Positions 6,280-11,788 of a DNA stretch of 11,788 nucleotides are shown piece after piece. The notes beneath the pieces were generated by a model, which worked only from the letters and a program-made list of their open reading frames with translations, searched no databases and was not told the origin of the DNA. Source of the stretch: CAZERD01 sp964515405 (GTDB taxonomy: Bacteria > Campylobacterota_A > Desulfurellia > Desulfurellales > CAZERD01); the NCBI GenBank assembly GCA_964515405.1, contig CAZERD010000048.1, positions 1 to 11,788 on the forward strand. Direction: 5' to 3'. Numbering within the stretch: the first letter of the stretch is position 1; every line of letters begins with the position of its first letter. A program made the position numbers and the translations under genes.

Positions 6280-7437
6280 ATGAAAAAGATTTTTAAACCA
6301 AGTTTGAAAGCATTTTATGCACTTGTGGGCTTTTTTGCTCTTACAGTATTGTTTCTCATAGGTATAAGGACTGCCGAGAGAAAACTTACTGCTGATTTTG
6401 TGGACAACTCTGTGGCAGAGATTGTTCAGGTGGCTAGGAATATAGTGCTTCGCCTAAAAAGAGAATCTTCAGGTGACATAGTACATCTCTTACTGAGCGA
6501 TAGTTCTGTTAGGAAGATTGTTGAGGAAAGGCTCAGCATTTTGTTGAGTAAGTATGTAAAGGCAGTGTATATAGTGTACAGAGATAAGGAAGGGCGCTTT
6601 AGGCTTGTTGCCTCCGCTACAAGTGAGCAAAACAAGAGTGTGGCTGGTCAGACTGTAATGTTTTATTCGGCTGCGTGGATTAGAGCTTATCGTTCTGACC
6701 GAGAGATAAATGTATTTCATAGGCACTTCAGAAGCGTGGCTATAACGTCCCTTATCCCCATCTCTGCTGGCTCTGGTAGGAAAGTTATGATTGTAGTGGA
6801 TTTCTCAAGGCTGAAGGTTTTGAAATCAGAGAAGCTTATAGAATTCTATAGAACCGTCGTAATTGTTATTTCCGTTTTGACTGTTTTAATTATAGTGCTC
6901 TATGCTCTGAACTTTTTGGGATATCTAAGGTTTAGAAGAATGGCTATGAGGGATGCTCTCACCGGTGTTTTCAGCAGGGCTGCTCTTGATGAAATCCTGT
7001 CTTTCATCAATCTTTCGGATTATGCTGTTTCTGTAGTGGATGTTGATCACTTTAAGAGAATAAACGATACGTATGGGCATGATGTTGGTGATGTGGTCTT
7101 GAAGAGTATAGCGGATACAATGAAGCAGCAGGTGAGGTTAGGCAGTGATTATATAGTAAGGCTTGGCGGGGAAGAGTTTCTTTTGCTTATAAGGAAGAAA
7201 AGATGTGGGGACTCTTGTGAGTATGCTGTAAATGTTCTGGAGAGAATAAAGAGGAGTATTGAGAATCTGAGGATTGATGTGAACGGTGAAAGTATAAGCG
7301 TTACAGTTTCCATAGGTATATTTACGAAGACGGAGAAGATTAGAAACATAGAAGGAGCCATCAAAAAAGCTGACCGTTGTTTGTACAAGGCTAAGAATAA
7401 CGGTAGAAACAGGCTTGAAGTATGGCTCTCGGATTAG
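6280..7437 (+). CDS. Membrane diguanylate cyclase (GGEEF) with extracytoplasmic sensor
   Basis: A 385-residue protein that should make c-di-GMP from two GTP. Parts: TM helix about 10-29; extracytoplasmic region about 30-191, sized like a single Cache/PAS-like sensor but not recognised; TM helix about 192-214; GGDEF domain about 224-385. The domain is complete: DALTGVFSR, VVDVDHFKRINDTYGH, the active-site loop RLGGEEF (294-300) and VSIGI near residue 345, followed by KKADRCLYKAKNNGRNR. The inhibitory I-site RxxD before the loop is altered: Leu stands where Arg is expected and Arg is one residue further upstream. Product feedback may therefore be weak. No EAL or HD-GYP partner lies nearby. Start: ATG 6280 rather than the adjacent GTG 6277, because the only weak SD (GAG, 6272-6274) fits the ATG better. 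Its TAG overlaps the TAA of the convergent VKOR gene. Confidence 0.88.
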   Translation: MKKIFKPSLKAFYALVGFFALTVLFLIGIRTAERKLTADFVDNSVAEIVQVARNIVLRLKRESSGDIVHLLLSDSSVRKIVEERLSILLSKYVKAVYIVYRDKEGRFRLVASATSEQNKSVAGQTVMFYSAAWIRAYRSDREINVFHRHFRSVAITSLIPISAGSGRKVMIVVDFSRLKVLKSEKLIEFYRTVVIVISVLTVLIIVLYALNFLGYLRFRRMAMRDALTGVFSRAALDEILSFINLSDYAVSVVDVDHFKRINDTYGHDVGDVVLKSIADTMKQQVRLGSDYIVRLGGEEFLLLIRKKRCGDSCEYAVNVLERIKRSIENLRIDVNGESISVTVSIGIFTKTEKIRNIEGAIKKADRCLYKAKNNGRNRLEVWLSD

Positions 7438-8219
7438 CGGCATTTTCCTCCTATTGTGCATACCCCGTTTTGAGGTATAAAACCTGTTGAGTTGTATATC
7501 TGGGCGCCGTTAGGAGTTGAAAGCTTGTTTAAATACTCCTCTATTTTGAATTCCCCTATGAGGATTTTTTTCTCGTCAGGGGATACTGAGGCTATGAGGA
7601 CGGGTACTTCGTTTATGTTAAGGTACTTGAGAAGGTATTTGTAGTTGGCAACCTTGAGTCTGTACATTTTTATACCTATTTTCTTTGATGTTCTAATCAC
7701 ATTTTCGCAATGGGGGCAGTTGGTGTCATAGATGAGAATCAGCTTTTTGCCAGCGGGTATTGGCTTTATAGGCTTAGGGGGTAGTACCATCCAGAACAGT
7801 AACACTATGGATGTGAAGCACAAAAAACCCATTGCGCTTGTTGGGCCGTTTTCCATGGTTCTGAGCAGGGTGAGGAATACGAGGATGGAAAATATTCCAA
7901 AACAAAAGTAACATATGTGGTGTACTCTGAATATCTGGTATCCCACCAGAAATCCTTCGCTTGTTAGGGATAAAATTAGAAGGAGTTCTATGAACCGGTT
8001 TGGTTTTTTACGTTTCACTTCTCTGATGGAGGCAAGTGTCAATAGTAGGAACATGAGTGCGCCGAGTACAAGAATTGTTATGTCCCCATACCTGACGCTT
8101 TCAGACACGAGTTTACATCCTTCCGATGAGCATATAGTTGAGTGGAACATCCTCATTGTTATTTCTGCTATAACGAGTATTGAACCGCCTGTCGCCAATA
8201 CAATGAACAGCTTTCTCAA
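7434..8219 (-). CDS. VKOR-thioredoxin-like fusion (disulfide-forming membrane protein)
   Basis: A 261-residue fusion of a bacterial vitamin K epoxide reductase (VKOR) domain and a thioredoxin-like domain, the DsbB replacement that uses a quinone to reoxidise a disulfide donor. VKOR part: about five TM helices within residues 1-147; loop cysteines Cys30 and Cys35; conserved YGDIT (44-48); and the quinone-site pair CYFC (Cys103, Cys106) after HHI. Thioredoxin part: about 158-235, with CPHC (Cys168, Cys171) and the cis-proline segment EVPVLI (204-209). In known homologues this domain faces the periplasm and passes disulfides to secreted proteins. Oddly, the short tail after the thioredoxin fold carries a further pair, Cys254 and Cys260, ending one residue before the C-terminus. 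Start: TTG 8219 with AGGAG seven nt upstream; no ATG fits. It is a single gene, divergent from the NiaR-like gene. Confidence 0.87.
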   Translation of the reverse strand: MRKLFIVLATGGSILVIAEITMRMFHSTICSSEGCKLVSESVRYGDITILVLGALMFLLLTLASIREVKRKKPNRFIELLLILSLTSEGFLVGYQIFRVHHICYFCFGIFSILVFLTLLRTMENGPTSAMGFLCFTSIVLLFWMVLPPKPIKPIPAGKKLILIYDTNCPHCENVIRTSKKIGIKMYRLKVANYKYLLKYLNINEVPVLIASVSPDEKKILIGEFKIEEYLNKLSTPNGAQIYNSTGFIPQNGVCTIGGKCR

Positions 8220-8226
8220 GGTTACT

Positions 8227-8231
8227 CTCCT
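8227..8231 (-). promoter_or_regulatory. Ribosome binding site fixing the TTG start of the VKOR gene
   Basis: AGGAG (8231-8227 leftward) lies seven nt before TTG 8219. No other start codon is in frame between it and the conserved first membrane helix, so this site decides the start. Confidence 0.75.
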
Positions 8232-8246
8232 ATTATATTGTCTAAG

Positions 8247-8274
8247 GTTATCAACTTTTTTAGATAAATGTCAA
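8247..8274 (-). promoter_or_regulatory. Candidate promoter of the VKOR gene
   Basis: Reading leftward, a perfect TTGACA (8274-8269) with a 16-nt spacer and GATAAC (8252-8247). Transcription would start near 8240, about 20 nt before the TTG start codon. An exact TATAAT closer to the gene (near 8232-8237) is too close to the ribosome site to serve as a normal -10. Confidence 0.5.
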
Positions 8275-8286
8275 TAACTTAGTTAT
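8274..8286. promoter_or_regulatory. Palindrome between the divergent VKOR and NiaR-like genes
   Basis: ATAACTTAGTTAT is a perfect 6-bp inverted repeat around one central base. It touches the -35 box of the VKOR promoter and lies about 34 bp upstream of the repressor start. A related segment CTAAGGTTAT occurs at 8242-8251. It could be an operator, possibly for the adjacent repressor acting on itself, but I cannot match it to a known NiaR motif from memory. Confidence 0.35.
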
Positions 8287-8319
8287 ATATTCTTGAAAAA
8301 ATTAGTGCTCTTGTATATT

Positions 8320-8838
8320 ATGAGTGACATGGGAAGGGATGAGAGACTGAAGAAGATAGTCAGGCTTTTGTCTGCCTCGGGTAAACCTGTGAGCGGTGGT
8401 AGAATAGCTAAAATGATGGGGGTAACGAGGCAGGTTGTTGTTCAGGATATTGCTATACTGAAATCGCGAGGCTATAAAATCATATCTACAGCGAGGGGGT
8501 ATATGCTTGAAAATCCTGACGGCTCTGTAAAAAAGCTTGTGGCTGTAAGGCATTCAAAGGAGCAGGTGAAGGAGGAGCTTTCCTCCATAGTAGAGCAGGG
8601 TGGGGAAATAATTGATGTTATAGTGGAGCATCCCATATACGGTGAGCTCAGAGGGAGTCTTGGAATAAAATCATATGATGATATTGAAAGATTTATGGGA
8701 TTGCTACACTCATCAGGTGCTGAGCCGCTTTCTTATCTGGCCAACGGTGTCCATTTGCATACCATAGCTACTGACTCTGAGGAAAAGATGGAGAGAATTG
8801 TGGAAACCCTCCGTGAGAAAGGTTTTCTTATTGTGTAG
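8320..8838 (+). CDS. niaR: NiaR-like niacin-responsive transcriptional repressor (HTH_11-3H)
   Basis: From ATG 8320 this is a 172-residue protein, the usual NiaR length. The N-terminal winged helix (about 5-60) has GGRIAKMMGVTRQVVVQDIA as helix-turn-helix. The C-terminal 3H domain (about 70-172) shows its histidines in AVRHSKEQ (His78), VEHPIYGEL (His104) and GVHLHTI (His145, His147). In the Thermotoga homologue TM1602, as I recall, the equivalent residues bind a nickel ion. Known NiaR proteins repress NAD-synthesis or niacin-uptake genes when nicotinate is present. No such gene is in this window, so the regulon is elsewhere. Start is unsure: TTG 8293, ATG 8320 and ATG 8329 are all in frame and none has a clear ribosome site. 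The 3' end overlaps the convergent mltB-like gene by 11 bp. Confidence 0.85.
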   Translation: MSDMGRDERLKKIVRLLSASGKPVSGGRIAKMMGVTRQVVVQDIAILKSRGYKIISTARGYMLENPDGSVKKLVAVRHSKEQVKEELSSIVEQGGEIIDVIVEHPIYGELRGSLGIKSYDDIERFMGLLHSSGAEPLSYLANGVHLHTIATDSEEKMERIVETLREKGFLIV

Positions 8839-9772
8839 TGCGTTTTTTGATGTTTTTGGATAGCAAATAAACGCTCATCGCATATTTTTTGCTGTGGTTA
8901 TACCTTGTAATTACCCAGAAGTTGTGAAATACAAGCCAGCAGTGGAGTTTGTGATTGAATTTGAATGACAGTACTTTGCCCTTGAGGTTTGGGGTTGTGT
9001 GTTTAGGAGTATTTATAATGAATTTCTGGAGTTCTGAGATAGTGTATTCCATTTTGTTTAGTTTCTTGCACTTCTCCGGAGCGTACTGCAATGCTAAGGC
9101 TACAGGCGTGCTGGTTTTCCAGCCATTCTTCTTCAAATAGTTTGCAACGCTGCCTATCGCGTCATCTGGATCATTCAGGTTTAGCCCACCTCCGTCAAGG
9201 TCAAATCCGTATTCTACGATGCTTGAAGGTATGAACTGGGGTATGCCTATGGCTCCCCCGTAGGAACTTTTTATTTTGAATGGATTTATTTTGTTTTTGT
9301 AAGTGTAGACTATGAAGATTTCTAGTTCCTTTCTGAAAAAGGGGTACTTTTTACCCATGTATTTGGTGAGTGTGTAAAGCGTGTTGAGGGCGTTGAAGCT
9401 TGGTTTCTCAAGCCCGTAGTTAGATTCTATACCGAGTATGGCTGTGATTATGTATGGGTTTACGCCGAATTCTCTCTCCACGCTGAACAGAAGCAGTTTA
9501 TGCTTTTTAAAAAATTTAACACCGTTTAAGATGTGCGATTTGTTGATGAATAATGTACTGTACTTGCTGAATTTCATTGTTTTTTCCGGCATGTGGTTCA
9601 TGAAGTATACGACTCTTTTGGATATCTTTGCGTGTTTGAGGACGTATTTTGTGTAGTGTGCTGGAATGTTGTATTTCTTCTGTAGTTCAGTTGTTATACT
9701 GAAAACGCTGAATGCTTGAGTTTTTGTGGCTGTAAGAATAACTATAAAAAGAAAGACTAATACCGAACGCAT
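8828..9772 (-). CDS. MltB-family lytic murein transglycosylase
   Basis: A 314-residue precursor of a periplasmic enzyme that cleaves peptidoglycan glycan strands between MurNAc and GlcNAc, forming 1,6-anhydroMurNAc ends. A signal peptide covers residues 1-20 and ends in TQA; there is no lipobox, so unlike E. coli MltB it should be soluble. SLT_2 features: AILGIESNYG with catalytic Glu116; then SSYGGAIGIPQFIPSS (169-184); the calcium-loop-like DLDGGGLNLNDPDDAIGSVA (191-210); and NYLKKNGW (211-218). There is no C-terminal peptidoglycan-binding domain. The protein is Lys-rich and basic. Start: ATG 9770-9772, giving a normal signal peptide, but there is no Shine-Dalgarno. A likely -10 sits directly ahead, so the mRNA may be leaderless. 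The 3' end overlaps the NiaR-like gene by 11 bp. Confidence 0.9.
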   Translation of the reverse strand: MRSVLVFLFIVILTATKTQAFSVFSITTELQKKYNIPAHYTKYVLKHAKISKRVVYFMNHMPEKTMKFSKYSTLFINKSHILNGVKFFKKHKLLLFSVEREFGVNPYIITAILGIESNYGLEKPSFNALNTLYTLTKYMGKKYPFFRKELEIFIVYTYKNKINPFKIKSSYGGAIGIPQFIPSSIVEYGFDLDGGGLNLNDPDDAIGSVANYLKKNGWKTSTPVALALQYAPEKCKKLNKMEYTISELQKFIINTPKHTTPNLKGKVLSFKFNHKLHCWLVFHNFWVITRYNHSKKYAMSVYLLSKNIKKRTTQ

Positions 9773-9777
9773 TTCTA

Positions 9778-9806
9778 ATTTTATAAAAAGTTTTTTGGAT
9801 AAACAA
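9778..9806 (-). promoter_or_regulatory. Candidate promoter of the mltB-like gene, ending at the start codon
   Basis: Reading leftward, TTGTTT (9806-9801), a 17-nt spacer and TAAAAT (9783-9778). The expected transcription start falls on or within one base of the ATG at 9772. The -10 lies in the palindrome TTTTATAAAA (9779-9788), which offers TATAAA on the + strand too and may also serve the divergent hydrolase gene. Confidence 0.45.
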
Positions 9807-9824
9807 CTTGAAAGAGAGACATAT

Positions 9825-10616
9825 ATGTGTAAACTACATTGTATGAGGAAGACAATAATTCTCAGGGACTATATGCTGTCATGTATTGAAACCGGTGATG
9901 CAGATGCGGAGTGGACTGTTATATTTCTTCATGGGGCTTGCTGTGATTGTCGTATATGGAGAAAGCAGATGTGGACTATTTCATCTCACGTGAAACTTCT
10001 GTTTTTGGATCTACCTGCCCACGGACTTTCTGATGGTGAGCCCTTGGATGACGTGAATGAAATGGCTCAACTTGTGATGGATGTTGTTCACCTTGTAGGT
10101 GAAAGTGTGATTTTATGCGGACATTCTATGGGTGGTGCTATCGCTCAAACGTGTGCTTTGAGGAATGAGGGTTCTGTGAAAGGATTGGTTTTAATAGGCA
10201 CAGGTGCGAGATTGAAGGTATCATCTCAGATATTTGAGGATGTGGAGAGTGGAAGAGGCTTCACACATATGCTTTATTCCAAGTCCACCTCAGAGGAGAA
10301 GACGAGTGAAGCCAATGCCATATTTTCCTCGGTTCCCGCAGAGGTTTGTTACAAGGACATGTTTGCCTGTAATGCCTTTGATTTGCTTGACAAAGTTCAT
10401 CTTATAAATCAGAGGACCTTGATAATCTCTGGTGATGAGGACCTGATGACACCACCAAAATATGCTCGTTTTCTCAACGATAAGATAAAGAACTCTGAGC
10501 TTGTGTTGGTTAAAAACGCTGGTCATATGGTCGGGTGGGAAAAGCCAGAAGAGGTTAACAGGGCAATTTACTTGTTTATAAAGCGAATCATGGGCGAACC
10601 GCTAAATGCTTTTTGA
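9825..10616 (+). CDS. Alpha/beta hydrolase
   Basis: A 263-residue cytoplasmic alpha/beta-hydrolase-fold protein with no signal peptide. The catalytic triad is visible: nucleophile elbow GHSMGG (Ser101), acid in GDEDLMTPP (Asp206) and His234 in NAGHMVGWEKP. The oxyanion segment is HGACCDCRIW (36-45), and LDLPAHGLSD follows at 61-70. The cap region (about 135-185) is short. Substrate is unknown; relatives include esterases, lactonases and C-C bond hydrolases. It is unusually cysteine-rich for the fold (10 Cys, six in the first 42 residues). Start: ATG 9825 has AGAGAG six nt upstream. A longer frame from 9726 would run 47 bp into the mltB-like gene and adds a basic, non-family stretch. It overlaps the next gene by 11 bp, so translation of the two is probably coupled. 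Confidence 0.85.
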   Translation: MCKLHCMRKTIILRDYMLSCIETGDADAEWTVIFLHGACCDCRIWRKQMWTISSHVKLLFLDLPAHGLSDGEPLDDVNEMAQLVMDVVHLVGESVILCGHSMGGAIAQTCALRNEGSVKGLVLIGTGARLKVSSQIFEDVESGRGFTHMLYSKSTSEEKTSEANAIFSSVPAEVCYKDMFACNAFDLLDKVHLINQRTLIISGDEDLMTPPKYARFLNDKIKNSELVLVKNAGHMVGWEKPEEVNRAIYLFIKRIMGEPLNAF

Positions 10617-11604
10617 TTTTATACTTCTCCTAGTAGGACTTCTGCTTGTTCTCTTTTCTGCGGAATGGTTTACAAATAGTGTGGAGTTCCTTGGTAACAG
10701 ATTTAACCTTTCTGAGGCGGTAGTTGGCTCTATCCTTGCCGCCGTAGGCACAGCTTTGCCGGAGACCATACTTCCGATGGTAGCAATACTCGTGCACGGG
10801 AGTCGTGCATCGCATGAGATAGGTATAGGTGCAATCGTGGGGGCTCCTTTTATGCTTGCTACTCTAGGGTTTTTTATAACTGGATTTGCTGCTGTTATTG
10901 GGTGTGCTACTGGTAAAAGGGGATTGCAGTTAAAGCTTGATCTTGCCAACACGAAAAAGGATCTCTTGTTTTTTCTTTGTGCTTTTAGTCTTGCTGTTTT
11001 TTTACCGTTTGCTGGAGTGTCTAATGTGGTCATACTTGTTGTGCTTTCCTTTCTGTATGTAGTATATGTTGCTGTGACGCTGAGGATTAAGAGTACTGCT
11101 ACCGAAGTTTCAAAGGATTTGATACTTAGCAGTATCTTAAAAAGGTTTAAACCTCTTGAGTCATCTGCAGTTCTTGGTGTGATTCAGTTGATTGTTTCCT
11201 TGTCTGTAATGGTATATGGAGCTAATGAGTTTGTTGACGGTATAGAACGTCTTTCGGTGGTATCTGGAGTTAATCCAATGGTTTTTTCTCTTCTTGTAGC
11301 CCCTGTTGCAACAGAACTCCCTGAAAAGTTTAACAGTTTTGTTTGGACCATGAGGTCAAAGGATACACTAGCTGTTGGAAACATAACCGGTGCTATGGTG
11401 TTTCAGTCTACCTTTCCTGTTGCCGTTGGTTTACTATTTACAAGCTGGCATCTGGACAGTGGAACCCTGCTTGCCGCTGTCATAGCCTTGTTTTCCTCCT
11501 TGGTGTTTTTTGTGATTCTTCTGGTGTTTAGAAGAATTAATGGTGTGATTCTTTCCATTTCCGGGATGCTGTATTTGGTTTATGCTGTTTGTGTGTTTCT
11601 CTGA
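10606..11604 (+). CDS. CaCA-family sodium/calcium (cation) antiporter
   Basis: A 332-residue inner-membrane protein with about ten hydrophobic helices and the two inverted alpha repeats of Na+/Ca2+ exchangers. Alpha-1 is at about 40-92 with AAVGTALPET (Glu53); alpha-2 is at about 225-278 with VATELPEKFNS (Glu240) and GNITGAMVFQST (258-269). Family members exchange Ca2+ or another cation against Na+, K+ or H+. The motif GNxxGSNxFN usual in alpha-1 of YrbG-like proteins reads GAIVGAPFMLA here (75-85), lacking both asparagines, while alpha-2 keeps the first. The ion specificity may therefore differ from YrbG. A polar loop (about 101-118) divides the halves. Start: ATG 10606 overlaps the hydrolase stop by 11 bp and has no clear ribosome site, which suggests translational coupling. 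No terminator is visible before the tRNA promoter. Confidence 0.87.
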   Translation: MLFDFILLLVGLLLVLFSAEWFTNSVEFLGNRFNLSEAVVGSILAAVGTALPETILPMVAILVHGSRASHEIGIGAIVGAPFMLATLGFFITGFAAVIGCATGKRGLQLKLDLANTKKDLLFFLCAFSLAVFLPFAGVSNVVILVVLSFLYVVYVAVTLRIKSTATEVSKDLILSSILKRFKPLESSAVLGVIQLIVSLSVMVYGANEFVDGIERLSVVSGVNPMVFSLLVAPVATELPEKFNSFVWTMRSKDTLAVGNITGAMVFQSTFPVAVGLLFTSWHLDSGTLLAAVIALFSSLVFFVILLVFRRINGVILSISGMLYLVYAVCVFL

Positions 11605-11622
11605 CTGGTTTAGTAAAGTGGC

Positions 11623-11650
11623 TTGACAAAATGCAGAAGCCATATATATT
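11623..11650 (+). promoter_or_regulatory. Promoter of the tRNA-Asn gene
   Basis: A perfect TTGACA (11623-11628), a 16-nt spacer and TATATT (11645-11650, 5 of 6). Transcription would start near 11657, about ten nt before the mature tRNA 5' end. Confidence 0.75.
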
Positions 11651-11666
11651 TATCTGTGTTTGTTGC

Positions 11667-11742
<76 letters not shown>

Positions 11743-11788
11743 TTTTGATGTCTGTTTCAAACTCATTCAAAGTGTCCTTCCGACTAAT

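Noticed and set aside
9726..9824. N-terminal extension of the alpha/beta hydrolase
   Set aside because: It overlaps the signal-peptide codons of the mltB-like gene and adds a basic stretch unlike the family; ATG 9825 has its own ribosome site.

Overview
The window looks like chromosomal DNA from a compact, didermal bacterium of fairly low GC. The diderm reading rests on a periplasmic MltB-type transglycosylase, a PstS with a Sec signal, and a VKOR-type disulfide enzyme. Arg codons are largely AGA/AGG and Ile is often ATA, which is common in thermophiles. A NiaR-type niacin repressor is known mainly from Firmicutes and Thermotogae. I cannot name the taxon. I see no transposase, integrase, phage gene, CRISPR array or rRNA.

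Layout: the 3' end of a PaaK-like adenylate-forming ligase (1-226) is followed by a 257-bp leader region and a three-gene partner-switching operon. That operon encodes a STAS anti-anti-sigma protein, an RsbW-like HATPase and a membrane Cache-HAMP-PP2C phosphatase (484-3050). A strong hairpin separates it from a convergent DJ-1/PfpI gene (3076-3663). A mirrored promoter pair then drives DJ-1 leftward and an NfeD-slipin membrane operon rightward (3790-5000). The slipin gene ends inside the 3' end of a leftward pstS (4994-6007). The pstS upstream region carries tandem 11-bp-period repeats that look like Pho boxes. Next come a membrane GGDEF protein (6280-7437, +), a VKOR-thioredoxin fusion (7434-8219, -), a NiaR-like repressor (8320-8838, +) and an MltB-like transglycosylase (8828-9772, -). 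The window closes with a coupled pair, alpha/beta hydrolase and CaCA cation antiporter (9825-11604, +), and a complete tRNA-Asn(GUU) with its own promoter (11623-11742).

How the genes relate: two small systems are clear. One is a signal-responsive partner switch with sensor phosphatase, kinase and antagonist but no sigma factor in the window. The other is an NfeD/slipin membrane-scaffold pair. The rest are mostly single-gene units on alternating strands. Several act at the envelope: phosphate binding, disulfide formation, murein cleavage, c-di-GMP signalling and cation exchange. Neighbouring convergent genes often overlap at their stop codons (7, 4 and 11 bp), and divergent pairs share short promoter regions.

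I did not find an obviously new multi-gene system. The most promising leads are the orphan partner switch, the tandem Pho-like repeats, the VKOR fusion with an extra C-terminal cysteine pair, and the apparently leaderless mltB-like gene.
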